Positions 46,455-55,871 of a stretch of DNA of 64,000 nucleotides are shown here, piece by piece. Each line of letters opens with the position of its first letter. Position 1 is the stretch's first letter. Origin of the DNA: Planctomycetota bacterium (lineage in GTDB: Bacteria; Planctomycetota; Planctomycetia; Pirellulales; Lacipirellulaceae); contig JAKOXH010000042.1 of NCBI GenBank assembly GCA_029781135.1, positions 1-64,000 on the forward strand, read 5' to 3'. Made by a program: the position numbers and the translations under genes. A model generated the notes under the pieces. The model had not been told where the DNA came from. It did not search any database and saw nothing but the letters and a program-made list of their open reading frames with translations.

Positions 46455-48695
46455 ATGCGGTTCGCATATCGACTCTCGTTGTTGATTATCGGTGTCGTCA
46501 CCAATTCCATCTCGCTCCACAGCGCCGAGCCCCCGCGTAAGCCAAATTTCGCCGCGGGGCCCCAAATCGATCAGCCCACGGGCTTCTTCCATACGAAGAA
46601 AGTCGACGGGCGGTGGTGGATCGTCGAACCAAACGGCCACGCCTTCTATTCCATCGGCACCGACCACATCTACTTCGACGGCCATCGCTGCGAGTCGCTC
46701 GGCTACGCTCCGTACGGTCGCAATGCGCGAGCGAAATACGCTACGGAAGAACAATGGAACGAAACTCAACACGAACGCCTCACGACTTGGGGCTTCAACA
46801 CGGTGCCTTATGCAAGCGAGGGCCTGCGGCATCGCGGCCTGGCACACGTCGAAACTCTCAGCCTGGGGACGACGTTCTCCGACACCGATTCGTTGAGTCC
46901 GAAGACGACCTGGACCGGCTTTCCGAATGTCTTTAGTCCGGAATGGCCGAAGCACTGCGATCGCGTGGCGCGCGAGCGGTGCGCGAAGGTGAAGGACGAT
47001 CCGTGGGTACTGGGCTACTTCCTCGACAACGAACTGGAATGGTTCAGCACCGATGAGCCGGTCGGCCTCTTTGGTGCGACCTGGCGGCGAGCCGCAAGCG
47101 ATTCCGCGAAGCAAGCTTGGGTGAGTTTCCTACGCACTGAGTTGGGCGACGTAAAGGAATTCGAGCAACACTGGGGCGTGCATGTGGGAAGTTTCGAGGA
47201 GTTGGCGGCCCACCAGCAACCCGTGCCGCCGAAAACCGACAAAGGCAAGGCGATCGCCCTAAAATTCTTGCGCGAGATCGCCGACCGCTACTTCCGCACC
47301 TGCGTTGAAGCCATTCATCGCCACGACCCGAACCACATGATCTTGGGCTGCCGATTCGCCAGCCGCGCGCCGGCCATTTGGGATATCGCGGGGAAATATT
47401 GCGACATCGTCACGTTCAATTACTACAAATGGATTGACGTCGACCGGGGCGTGCCGGAAGAACTCGTGCGCGAGATGACGAGTTGGTACGAGCAGGCGCA
47501 GAAGCCCATGATCCTCACCGAATGGAGCTTCCCCGCGCTCGATGCCGGTCTGCCCTGCATTTGGGGCGGCGGCATGCGCGTCGACACGCAGGCGCAGCGT
47601 GTGAAGTGCTTCAACCATTTTCAAAGCGTGCTCTTCGCGTTGCCTTTCATGGTGGGTTCGAGTTGGTTCATGTATATCGACGAACCGGCCCAGGGAATCT
47701 CGAAGACCTTTCCGGAAGACTGCAATTATGGGTTCCTCGACGTGAACGATAAGCCGTATCCGGAACTGACCGCAGCCGCTACGCAACTGAACTCGCAGGT
47801 CTACGCCCTGCACGCCAAAGGCGAACTGCCGCCCTTGGCGCGGAAAGGTGAACTGGTGGCGTGGGTGAACGACACCTCACCGCCCAAGGCCGCGGCAACG
47901 CCCGATCACATTCAACTCACTTCAGGCGTGCTGACGGTAGAAGGGCCTGTGGACGGCCACGCGTTGCGATTGCGCCAGGGCGACGTGCTGCTCGGCGACC
48001 TGTTCGCCTATTTCCAACAAGACACCGAAGGCTGGCTCTGGGTGCCCACCGACACGGCCCGCATCGTGGCAGTTCAGGAAAACGACCAGGCGACGGTGGT
48101 GGATATGGAACTGAGCAGCACGGGCAAAGGGCCGGTGATCACGCGCGTCACGGTCGATTATACGCGGCCCGGCGAAAAGAAACTCCATCCCTGCAACTAT
48201 CGCGGCGTGTGGCGCTTCGTCATTCCCAAGCAGCCGGGTGGCTGGGTATCGATGCAATGTTTATGGTTCGAAAACACCGACTCGATGCCGTGGACCGCGG
48301 TGCAATCGTATTACTTCCTGTTGCCGGCCATCGGCGGAGAAACGAAGGGTGACGTGCCGCTGTACGCGCCCGACATGCACGCCTACTACCTGACGGGCGT
48401 GGCCTGGATCGACAAAGCCGTCGGCAAAGGCGTGGGCTGCTGGTTTCTGCAGGACCCGAGGATCGAGTGCACGTTCTGGGTCGATGCCAAGGGCCGCTAC
48501 CGCTCCGATATGCGCTATCAAGTGAACGAACGGCTCGCCCCCGGTCAGCGAGTAACTGCGCCTGGTCCGCCGGCGTTTTTCTTTCCACTGCAAGGCGCGA
48601 CTCGCCATGACTATGAGCAGGCCGCAAAGCGTCTCACTAAACAGGTAGTGGTCAACGGCGGGACGACCAAATCCATTCGACTTTCATTGCCATGA
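46455..48695 (+). CDS. GH50/agarase-like glycoside hydrolase
   Basis: A 746-aa secreted enzyme (signal LSLLIIGVVTNSISLHSAE) with a clan GH-A TIM barrel at about 50-440. The probable acid/base is Glu193 in GYFLDNELEW and the nucleophile Glu356 in MILTEWSFPALDAG; both patterns resemble agarases of GH50. After residue 450 a second beta-rich domain follows (about 480-746), without catalytic signature. The true substrate may be a different beta-galactan or glycan. It is translated right after the DUF1080 gene (13 bases), consistent with extracellular polysaccharide degradation together with the Gfo/Idh enzyme. Confidence 0.82.
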   Translation: MRFAYRLSLLIIGVVTNSISLHSAEPPRKPNFAAGPQIDQPTGFFHTKKVDGRWWIVEPNGHAFYSIGTDHIYFDGHRCESLGYAPYGRNARAKYATEEQWNETQHERLTTWGFNTVPYASEGLRHRGLAHVETLSLGTTFSDTDSLSPKTTWTGFPNVFSPEWPKHCDRVARERCAKVKDDPWVLGYFLDNELEWFSTDEPVGLFGATWRRAASDSAKQAWVSFLRTELGDVKEFEQHWGVHVGSFEELAAHQQPVPPKTDKGKAIALKFLREIADRYFRTCVEAIHRHDPNHMILGCRFASRAPAIWDIAGKYCDIVTFNYYKWIDVDRGVPEELVREMTSWYEQAQKPMILTEWSFPALDAGLPCIWGGGMRVDTQAQRVKCFNHFQSVLFALPFMVGSSWFMYIDEPAQGISKTFPEDCNYGFLDVNDKPYPELTAAATQLNSQVYALHAKGELPPLARKGELVAWVNDTSPPKAAATPDHIQLTSGVLTVEGPVDGHALRLRQGDVLLGDLFAYFQQDTEGWLWVPTDTARIVAVQENDQATVVDMELSSTGKGPVITRVTVDYTRPGEKKLHPCNYRGVWRFVIPKQPGGWVSMQCLWFENTDSMPWTAVQSYYFLLPAIGGETKGDVPLYAPDMHAYYLTGVAWIDKAVGKGVGCWFLQDPRIECTFWVDAKGRYRSDMRYQVNERLAPGQRVTAPGPPAFFFPLQGATRHDYEQAAKRLTKQVVVNGGTTKSIRLSLP

Positions 48696-48911
48696 AGTTG
48701 TTTGATTTGTCGTAACGTTCGTCTCGAACCAGTCGCATAAGCCGTTCAATGGGACAAGAGAAACCGGTCTGGTTCGGACCCATTTGGCTTGAAGCTCAGC
48801 AGCGAACAGCACGTCCGGAGCCAAGACCTATGAAAAGGGCCAGTCGAAGGAATGCCATTCGCTATTGGTTCAGCCCAATTGCCCCCCTTAACAATACTGC
48901 GGACCCGTAAG

Positions 48912-48985
48912 CGACGCGGACGGGACTCGAACCCGCAACCACTGGATCGACAATCCAGGACTCTAACCAATTGAGCTACCGCGCC
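48912..48985 (-). tRNA. tRNA-Asp (anticodon GTC)
   Basis: On the minus strand: acceptor GGCGCGG/CCGCGTC, D-arm GCTC...GAGT, anticodon stem CTGGA/TCCAG with loop TTGTCGA (anticodon GTC), T-arm GCGGG-TTCGAGT-CCCGT, discriminator G. The cloverleaf is complete, 74 bases. CCA is not encoded. The neighbouring short open frame (48746-48970) overlaps it and is rejected. Confidence 0.96.
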
Positions 48986-49300
48986 TAATTTTCAATTTGC
49001 CAGAGAAACGAAAAAACTCCGTTCCGGCTAGAATTCTAGAATATACCAGACGCCCATGGGGGCGACAAGCGGGCTGTTTCATCGACGGCTTTCTGGCTTT
49101 CTGCAGTGCCGCGGCGCGTGAGGGCGGAACGTCAGGAAATTCCTTGAACGAAACCGAGTGGGCGCAGCCAAGCACATACAAGCGATACCATCGTTACGGC
49201 CGGAACTTGTTCTTTCCAGTTGGACTTCTCTTCGCCGTCTGAAGCGGTTCCCAACGTGGCGTACATTTGTGTGTCCAGATTCAACAGGGGGTCTCGCAAT
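48986..49300. other. Gap upstream of small-protein gene
   Basis: No gene seen. GGCTAGAATTCTAGAATAT near 49026 contains the palindrome CTAGAATTCTAG. This AT-rich stretch could hold the tRNA promoter (minus strand). Confidence 0.35.
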
Positions 49301-49465
49301 ATGGGCTCATTTTTCGAAGACCTTTGGAATCGTGCCGCGGAAGCGCCTGCGCAAACGTGGGACTGGTTCAACAGCCTCAACCGCGAAGAGTGGTTAGTTG
49401 TGCTAGTTGTTGTATGCGCCACCGGGTTTGTCAGCTTGCTCGGCTGCCAATCGCGCCGCATGTAA
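49301..49465 (+). CDS. 54-aa single-pass membrane protein
   Basis: A small protein, MGSFFEDLWNRAAEAPAQ at the start, with an acidic amphipathic N-terminus and one strong membrane helix (WLVVLVVVCATGFVSLLGC) near the C-terminus, ending SRRM. AGGGGGT lies 8 bases upstream. I do not recognise a family. It is 40 bases before the diguanylate cyclase gene on the same strand and may be co-transcribed with it. Confidence 0.6.
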   Translation: MGSFFEDLWNRAAEAPAQTWDWFNSLNREEWLVVLVVVCATGFVSLLGCQSRRM

Positions 49466-49505
49466 GCAACTTATTTCAATCCGCATAGATGGGGTCGCCA
49501 CCGCG

Positions 49506-50498
49506 ATGGAGCCAATGTCGTTTCCAATCAATAGTCTGTTCGTCGTGGCGGCTTACGGATCGCTCCAAATCGGACTGCCCGTTACGGCTGGTTTGGGGGC
49601 GGTCGCCCTGATTGGCTATTTGTTCGGCAACCGTACGCGGACGAAGGTCATTCAAGAAATCGACCATTGTCGGCAGCAGGAACTCGACCGGGCCGCGCGC
49701 ATCGCCTGGCAATTAGAAACGATTGCCAGTGGCATTCGCCAAGAACTCGTATCTCACCATGCCCAGTTGAATCAGTTTAAGGGCCAACTGCGGCAGGCCC
49801 AGGAAGAAGGGCACGACGAGGCTTGGGAACGCCTCTGCCACGAGGCGGAAGCCATGCTCGGCCCCACCATGCAGCTGGCCAATCAACTATCCAGTGCCTA
49901 CGACCAAATTCGCCAGCAATCCGACGCCCTGGAGACTTTCACCCAGGGCCGTACCGACCCGCTGACTGGAGTTGGAAATGGTCGAGCGCTCGAACAACGA
50001 CTGCAGATTTTGCTGAAGGGTTCACAGAAAAACGGTCAAACATTTTCGGCGGCGCTTGTGAGCCTTGATCGTCAGGGCAAAGAATCGGACGGTTCGTCAG
50101 ATTCCTCAGTCGTCACTTTGTTGCCCAAGCTGGCCAGCGTGATTCGCGATTGCATGCGCGGTAACGACTTCGTGGCCCGCTACGGTGAGGACGAATTCGT
50201 GGTCGTGTTGCCGCAAACTCCCGTGGTGGGGGCACGCGTTTTTGCCAATCGTTTACGAACGCGAGTGGCCGATGAACTCGCCGCCACCTTCTGCTGTGGT
50301 TTGACCGAAGTTCAGCAGGGTGATGATTCACGTTCGCTTTTGGCTCGGGCCGACTCAGCCCTGTACAGCGCCAAAGCGGCGGGTCACAATCGCCTGTTTG
50401 TTCACAACGGCAGCCAAATCCGCGAAGATCTGGCAGCTGCGGCCCCCGTTTCCGACAATCCCGCTGGCGACGGCAAGCCGGTGCTCGTCACCCGTTAG
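49506..50498 (+). CDS. Membrane-anchored GGDEF diguanylate cyclase
   Basis: A 330-aa protein that would make the second messenger c-di-GMP. One or two N-terminal hydrophobic segments (LQIGLPVTAGLGAVALIGYL), then a coiled region (about 55-140), then the GGDEF domain (about 145-305): TDPLTGVGNGRALEQRL and the active-site loop RYGEDEFVVVLP. The loop reads GEDEF; the second Gly is Glu, a rarer form that may lower or alter activity. No RxxD inhibitory site is obvious. The C-terminal tail is disordered. Start chosen at ATG 49506; the frame extends upstream over the 54-aa gene. Confidence 0.85.
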   Translation: MEPMSFPINSLFVVAAYGSLQIGLPVTAGLGAVALIGYLFGNRTRTKVIQEIDHCRQQELDRAARIAWQLETIASGIRQELVSHHAQLNQFKGQLRQAQEEGHDEAWERLCHEAEAMLGPTMQLANQLSSAYDQIRQQSDALETFTQGRTDPLTGVGNGRALEQRLQILLKGSQKNGQTFSAALVSLDRQGKESDGSSDSSVVTLLPKLASVIRDCMRGNDFVARYGEDEFVVVLPQTPVVGARVFANRLRTRVADELAATFCCGLTEVQQGDDSRSLLARADSALYSAKAAGHNRLFVHNGSQIREDLAAAAPVSDNPAGDGKPVLVTR

Positions 50499-50714
50499 TT
50501 CACAGCGGAAATCAACCGCTGGCTGTTCCGCATCGCCGATGGCAACGGCGTTGGAGTCGATGGGTAGAATGCCGCGAAAAACCGCTGCGTACGCATACCG
50601 CGTTGACGATTCGAGGTTGTTTTCCTTACCATCATAGAGAGTTACTCAGGCGCCCGGCCACGGCCGACCCCGCCGTGCTATTGCGACGAGTTTGTTTGGA
50701 AAAGGAGGTGGCAC

Positions 50715-51038
50715 ATGCCCCTGTTTGAAGTCGAGACCGAAAACCATATTGTCATCACCTGGGCCGAAGATGGCGACGCGGCTTCCGCAGTCGTCAGCGA
50801 TGCCTATCCGCAGGAACATGTGATGCGGCTCACAAAGCGTCCGCGCGACACGTGGGTCATTTCCAAGAGTGCTCTCGGCATTGCTGGTAAGATGAATCCT
50901 TGTCATACGGCCCGCGATTGCCTGTCGAAGGCGGAAGGCGATAAAGTGCATGCGATCCGCCTTTATATGCACGAAACAGGCTCCGATCTCGAGCAAGCAC
51001 GCAAAGCCATTGAATCGAACATGGTGATGGGCTGGTAA
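50715..51038 (+). CDS. Small conserved-looking protein, unknown function
   Basis: A 107-aa soluble protein of unrecognised family, alpha/beta in character (FEVETENHIVITWAEDGDAA; DTWVISKSALGIAGKMNPCH), with a single Cys and an acidic helix at the C-terminus. The ribosome site AAAGGAGGTGGC is very strong. It lies alone, with a hairpin terminator about 140 bases downstream. Confidence 0.7.
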   Translation: MPLFEVETENHIVITWAEDGDAASAVVSDAYPQEHVMRLTKRPRDTWVISKSALGIAGKMNPCHTARDCLSKAEGDKVHAIRLYMHETGSDLEQARKAIESNMVMGW

Positions 51039-51174
51039 GTTTGCGGCCCAAGAGTGGCGTGCGACTAAGAGATCTTCACGCGGCGAGCAGTTCGGTACGC
51101 GGTTTTCACGGTAGATTGCCGCAATTAGTAGCCGATCGCAGTCTGCCAAACACGTAATTTGAGCTCTTAACGAG

Positions 51175-51234
51175 AGGAGGCAGACGTCCTTCCCGGCAGT
51201 TATTGCTGGGCCGGGCGTCTGCCTCCTGGTTTTT
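51175..51234. terminator. Bidirectional terminator between convergent genes
   Basis: AGGAGGCAGACG (51175-51186) and CGTCTGCCTCCT (51216-51227) form a 12-bp stem, with inner CCCGGC/GCCGGG pairing, followed by GGTTTTTG on the plus strand. Confidence 0.8.
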
Positions 51235-51258
51235 GCTAGGAGTTCGCGTGTCTGAATT

Positions 51259-52350
51259 CTAATACGTTCGCGTACCCCCGGTAGGTGCCGTGGCTGGTGG
51301 CGACCATGATTGACTCGGCGTACTGGTCGATGCCGGCGGCACTGCCGTGGCTGCTGGCGATGATGGCGGAGCTGGGCGACTCGCAATCTCAATGGGTACC
51401 GTCGCCGACGTTGTTACGTACGTCGAAGTCTTGCCTGGGCGATACTGCCCTGGTGCGGATGCCAAACGTACGCCGGTTGTTGGCGTGGCTGGAATTGCTG
51501 TAGCAGGCGCGGCCGGAGCGGAAATTACCGCCGATTGTGTTGCCGCTGGAGTTGCCGGCAGTGTCGGAATCGGTGGGTTGGCGTACCGGTCGGCCGCAAT
51601 GGCAGCCGGATCGGTAATCGGTGGTCCCGCAGGAACTGGTGCCGGTGTGACAACTGCTCGTGAGCCATACCGATCGGCGGGATCACTTACCAGCGACGTG
51701 GGGGCGGTCGCCACAATGCTCGGACTTGTTGCGCCGGCGCTGCCCGCGGCGACCGCATAGCGGTCGGCACCAGCCGAATTGCTGCTGGCAATGTCGGATG
51801 TGCTTACGGCCGACGGTTTGTAGGCCGAAGGATCATACGGCCCTGCGGCAACCATGGGCGGTGTGGCCGGCGTCGAGGCCGTGGTCGCCGTCGCGGCGGT
51901 GCCAGCTAACGGCGTTGCAGTGGTTGCCGACTTTGGCGTCGAAACCAGCTTGTCGGCCAACCCATTATCGCTTGGGAAGGTCGTCGTTGGAGCGGCAGCC
52001 ATTGCGGTTGAGGGCGACACTGGAACTGCCGCTGGCGGCGGAGTAACCGGCTTCGTAGTCGCTGGAGCGGTCGTCGTCCCCAACGCCCCGAGAGCGCCTG
52101 TTGCCGGTGTGCTAGCGGCCGCCAGATTCGTCGACGAGGGCGGGGCCGCGGGCGTCAGGCCGGCCACTGCCGCCGGCTGCGGCGTCGATTGTGACGAAGG
52201 CAGCGCCGGCTTCGCCGAACGCGCGACCGCCGATGAATCTTCCGGGGCCTTCTCACGCTTAAACCACGCAAAGCCGGGACCGGATTTGCAGCCGACGACC
52301 ACAGCCAAGACCGCAAACAACAACCATGAACCTAGCGTGATTCGTTTCAT
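51259..52350 (-). CDS. Ala/Pro/Thr-rich lipoprotein
   Basis: A 363-aa lipoprotein: signal LGSWLLFAVLAVVVGC with lipobox Cys. The mature part is low-complexity, rich in Ala, Pro, Thr, Ser and Val, with repeated DPADRYGSRAVVTPAPVPAG / DPAAIAADRYANPPIPTLPA-type units (DRYA/DRYG occurs at least three times). It looks like a flexible envelope spacer or stalk; no enzymatic domain is visible. The start ATG 52350 was chosen because the signal peptide begins there. Such sequences evolve fast and homology would be weak. Confidence 0.75.
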   Translation of the reverse strand: MKRITLGSWLLFAVLAVVVGCKSGPGFAWFKREKAPEDSSAVARSAKPALPSSQSTPQPAAVAGLTPAAPPSSTNLAAASTPATGALGALGTTTAPATTKPVTPPPAAVPVSPSTAMAAAPTTTFPSDNGLADKLVSTPKSATTATPLAGTAATATTASTPATPPMVAAGPYDPSAYKPSAVSTSDIASSNSAGADRYAVAAGSAGATSPSIVATAPTSLVSDPADRYGSRAVVTPAPVPAGPPITDPAAIAADRYANPPIPTLPATPAATQSAVISAPAAPATAIPATPTTGVRLASAPGQYRPGKTSTYVTTSATVPIEIASRPAPPSSPAATAVPPASTSTPSQSWSPPATAPTGGTRTY

Positions 52351-52630
52351 TTCAGTGAGTGCCTCAGGAACCTGCGCCCATGCGCATTCCAATCATGCCG
52401 TCGATGGCGGCGCTCCTGCAGCGCAGCGACTGTAAAAGTCTTCGGTATATTCGGCGTATAACATTTACGGAAACGTGGCGGATCAGCAACCTTGCGGTCC
52501 ATCCATCGCAATTCTCACGGGGAGAGGCAAATCGCTGCGGCTAACGCTCCCTATTTGGGCGGGCGGATTATAGGCTCACCCCGCGCGCGGTCAATGTCAC
52601 TCACTTGCTAGCAGACGTAGGCATACAATG
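52351..52630. other. Gap between sod terminator and lipoprotein gene
   Basis: No gene seen. It must hold the promoter of the minus-strand lipoprotein gene, but no clear boxes were recognised. Confidence 0.35.
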
Positions 52631-52665
52631 GAAAACGCCACTACTGTCCTGCCAGCAGTGGCGTT
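52631..52665 (-). terminator. Terminator after superoxide dismutase gene
   Basis: AACGCCACT (52634-52642) and AGTGGCGTT (52657-52665) pair; on the minus strand the hairpin is followed by TTTTCC. It lies about 85 bases past the sod stop. Confidence 0.7.
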
Positions 52666-52750
52666 CCTAAGCCGGTGAAATTGAATCACGACGCGCGATT
52701 TGCTCGCATATCAATGCGAGATTTATAGCCGCTCGCCGGCAATGCAAGCG

Positions 52751-53362
52751 TTAACCCTTAGCCGCGTGGTAGCGCTTCTCGACCGCGTTCCAATCGATCA
52801 CGTTATAGAACGCGCCGATGTAATCGGGTCGGCGATTTTGGTACAGCAAGTAATAGGCATGTTCCCACACGTCGATGCCGAGAATCGGCGTCCTGCCCGT
52901 CATGTAGGGATTGTCTTGATTGGGAGTGCTTTCGACGCTCAACTTGCCAGCTTTATCCACGCACAGCCAAGCCCAACCGCTGCCAAACCGAGTTGTCGCT
53001 GCCTTGGTGAACGCTTCTTTGAATTTGTCGAAACCGCCTAGTTCGGCGTCGATCGCCTTCGCAAGTTGGCCAACCGGCTTGCCGCCGCCCTGTGGGCTCA
53101 TGATGGTCCAAAACAGGGAATGATTCGCGTGGCCGCCACCATTGTTGCGAACGGCCATGCGGATTCCTTCCGGTACCTTTTCAATATTCCGGCAAAGGTC
53201 CTCGATGCTCTGCTCGGGCAAGCCCTTTCCTTCCAATGCCGCGTTGAGATTGGTCACGTAAGCGTTGTGATGCTTGTCGTGGTGGATCTCCATCGTGCGG
53301 GCGTCAATATGCGGTTCAAGCGCATTGTTCGGGTACGGCAGCGGCGGAACTGTATAGGCCAT
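52751..53362 (-). CDS. sodA: Mn-type superoxide dismutase
   Basis: A 203-aa Fe/Mn superoxide dismutase, cytoplasmic, converting superoxide to peroxide and oxygen. Metal ligands: His in [13 protein letters not shown], His in [11 protein letters not shown], Asp and His in [24 protein letters not shown] (Gly where Fe enzymes carry AAQ-type) and the Gln in TPNQDNPYM favour manganese. The start ATG 53362 is preceded by AGGAGG at proper distance; a second ATG at 53368 directly abuts that site and is less likely. It is monocistronic with its own terminator. Confidence 0.95.
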   Translation of the reverse strand: MAYTVPPLPYPNNALEPHIDARTMEIHHDKHHNAYVTNLNAALEGKGLPEQSIEDLCRNIEKVPEGIRMAVRNNGGGHANHSLFWTIMSPQGGGKPVGQLAKAIDAELGGFDKFKEAFTKAATTRFGSGWAWLCVDKAGKLSVESTPNQDNPYMTGRTPILGIDVWEHAYYLLYQNRRPDYIGAFYNVIDWNAVEKRYHAAKG

Positions 53363-53594
53363 GTTCATCCTCCTAAGAAACGTATTGATTTTGAAGTATC
53401 AAAAAGATACCCAGGAGGCGGCGAATTGACAATTGGCGGATTAGGAATCTGTAATCCCCTGCCGCGCGTAGAATGGCGGCAAAGACGAATTTGCAGGGTT
53501 CTACCTTACGAAACCGAAGCGCACTTTGAAGAAAGAAAGTGGCGTGTCGTATTCGGTCCGCGCGACACTTCGCAATGGCAAGCCAGAAGATTCG

Positions 53595-55871
53595 TTACTC
53601 CGCGGCAGCCAAGGGCCGCGCCGAAGCCGGAGCCTTTCCATCGTCTTCGCGGGCCATGAGATACGACCGCAGGCTGCCCAAAAGGCGACGCGCCTTTTCG
53701 ACGGTGGCTTCGCGGCGCCGATCACGGTCGCGCCGGGGACGAATCGTTACTTCGACACACGTTTCCGCATACGCCCCGGCAGCCAAGCCATGAGTATTGG
53801 TTTTCTCAATTCGCCGTTGCGACAACTTCAGTTGAATGACGAACGTCACTGGGCGATCGGTCAAGCGGCGACTGCCGCCGTTGCCGCTCGAGGTAATGGC
53901 CAATTGCAGTTCATTTTCGTTGGTCTTGATGATCTTGGCGTCTTGGTCGGCAATGAATCCGCGCAACTTCTGAATGGCCACATCGATCGGCACCATCGTG
54001 ACCAAATTCGCCTCGACCAATGCGCTGCTGCGGAACGTTGGGAACGGCCACCAACTGCGTTTGACCTTTTCTTCCATCATGCCCTCGCCGAGTTGAACGA
54101 CCTGATTTCGCCCTTGGTCCTTCGCCTGCAGAAGCGCGCGATCCGCACGTCGCAACATCGTTTCCGGTGTGTCGCCGGCCTGCAATTCGGTAACGCCGAA
54201 ACTGGCCGTAATCGCCGCGTTGCCGAGACACTGTTGTTTGATTTCCGATAGTGCTTTGCGAATCGATTCCGCCTTGCGGGCCGCCGCGGCATTGCTGCAA
54301 TCGGCACACAACACGGCGAACTCTTCGCCGCCGTAACGAGCGACCAAGTCGCCCGATCGGCACATTGTTTTTAGTAGCGAGGCGAAGGTGATGATTGCGG
54401 CATCGCCCGCCTGGTGGCCATGCGTATCATTGATCGACTTGAAATGATCGATATCGCACATGATCAGACTGCACGGCAAATTCGATTCCTGGTGGGCGGC
54501 CACGAAGTTGATGAGCATGCGGTCGAACTCCGCACGGTTCGCCACCTGGGTCATCGGGTCTTTGGCCACCTGGGCGTGGAGCGCCTGGCACTTTTCTTCC
54601 AACGACGTTTCCGACGAAACGTCATGCAGCAACACCGTCGCTCCATGAATCGCCCCCTCGACAGTTCGCACGGGTATTGCGTGCAAGTCGACGGAGATGC
54701 GCCGGCCTTGCCGACCCATGACGCTTACTCGCCCCAGCCATTGAACGCCGCTTGCCACCGCATGGGCGATCGGACACTCTTCATTCGTGATTCGCTGCTC
54801 GCGGCTATTGCACATGTCGAGCAAGTTCGGCAACAGAATTCGTCCGCACGCCGCCGCACCGCTAACGCCCGTGAGCCGCTCCGCCCCCGTATTCCACAGC
54901 GTGATCTTGCACTGACTATCGACAAACAGAACGCCGTCGTGCATGTTGTCGATCAACTTCTTCTCGAACAGCGATGCCGCCGGAAGGTCCGATGTCGGCA
55001 TGACCGCTGGAGATTCTGCGTGCTCATGTTGCTTAATCGTCCACGGCACAGCGCTGCCTTCTTGCGGCAAGCGATGTAGCCAGCGGCGCGCGAGCTTCTC
55101 GGTCAGCAAATTTTGGTCTTGGGAGAACAACGCCTGGAATTTCTGCACTAACGCCGGATCGAACTGCCTTCCGGCAAACTCGAACAGCTCGGCTAATGCA
55201 CGCTCGCGCGAGCGTGCCGGTCGATAGAGCTGGTCGGTTGTCATGGAATCGAAGGCGTCGACGATCGCCAGCATCCGCGCGGGCAGCGGCAACTCATCCC
55301 CTTGACGATCCTGATTGCGGCCCTCGCCGCAATACCAGGCGCGGCTATATTTCACAATTTCCAGCAATTCTCTGGGCGCGCCACTGCCAGTGAGGATGTC
55401 CACCGTAGTCGGCATGGCACGCCCCATGAGGCCCGCCTCTTCCGGCGTGAGTCGCCCTGGTTTCAACAGCACCTTATCCGGGACGCCGATCTTGCCCACG
55501 TCGTGCAGCAGGGCCGCCACTTCAAGCAAGTCGCGTGTTTCCTCTGCAAGCTCCATAACGGCCGCCCACGAACTACAGCCCAGGGCGACTCGTAACGAGT
55601 GTGCGGCAGCCTGCGGATACTTGGCGCGCAGCGCGGCATAAAGCCCGCTGGCCATTCCTAGCCGTGCCCGCACCAGCTTGGATTCGTGCGAGCTGGTTCG
55701 CTTGGCCGTGGCCGAATGGCCGCTTTCCGCGGCCGCTTCGTCTAACGAGTTCAGCAGCACCGATATCTCAGAAACTTGCCGCGCGGGCGCGACCGTCGGC
55801 GCAAGGGGCACCGGCGCATACCCAAACTCAGGTACGTTCAGCACGGTCGTTGATTCAACAAACTCGGCCAT
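53595..55871 (-). CDS. Degenerate HD-GYP - PAS - GGDEF signalling protein
   Basis: A 758-aa cytoplasmic c-di-GMP signalling protein. Residues about 60-280 form an HD-GYP fold: LLHDVGKIGVPDKVLLKPGR keeps the HD pair, but the HHE and GYP motifs are replaced (SRAWYCGEGRNQDRQGDELP), so phosphodiesterase activity is doubtful. A PAS domain (about 305-430, NMHDGVLFVDSQCKITLWNT) follows. The GGDEF domain (about 435-595) has DPMTQVANRAEFDRML and an intact RYGGEEF loop, so it should be an active cyclase. The last about 160 residues form an additional unrecognised domain with basic C-terminus. The start ATG 55871 is by alignment; no ribosome site is clear and an upstream TTG (55973) exists. Confidence 0.88.
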   Translation of the reverse strand: MAEFVESTTVLNVPEFGYAPVPLAPTVAPARQVSEISVLLNSLDEAAAESGHSATAKRTSSHESKLVRARLGMASGLYAALRAKYPQAAAHSLRVALGCSSWAAVMELAEETRDLLEVAALLHDVGKIGVPDKVLLKPGRLTPEEAGLMGRAMPTTVDILTGSGAPRELLEIVKYSRAWYCGEGRNQDRQGDELPLPARMLAIVDAFDSMTTDQLYRPARSRERALAELFEFAGRQFDPALVQKFQALFSQDQNLLTEKLARRWLHRLPQEGSAVPWTIKQHEHAESPAVMPTSDLPAASLFEKKLIDNMHDGVLFVDSQCKITLWNTGAERLTGVSGAAACGRILLPNLLDMCNSREQRITNEECPIAHAVASGVQWLGRVSVMGRQGRRISVDLHAIPVRTVEGAIHGATVLLHDVSSETSLEEKCQALHAQVAKDPMTQVANRAEFDRMLINFVAAHQESNLPCSLIMCDIDHFKSINDTHGHQAGDAAIITFASLLKTMCRSGDLVARYGGEEFAVLCADCSNAAAARKAESIRKALSEIKQQCLGNAAITASFGVTELQAGDTPETMLRRADRALLQAKDQGRNQVVQLGEGMMEEKVKRSWWPFPTFRSSALVEANLVTMVPIDVAIQKLRGFIADQDAKIIKTNENELQLAITSSGNGGSRRLTDRPVTFVIQLKLSQRRIEKTNTHGLAAGAYAETCVEVTIRPRRDRDRRREATVEKARRLLGSLRSYLMAREDDGKAPASARPLAAAE

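Noticed and set aside
48746..48970. Minus-strand frame of 74 codons.
   Set aside because: It overlaps the tRNA-Asp gene; its 'SGCGFESRP' type product is a well-known artefact of translated tRNA sequence.
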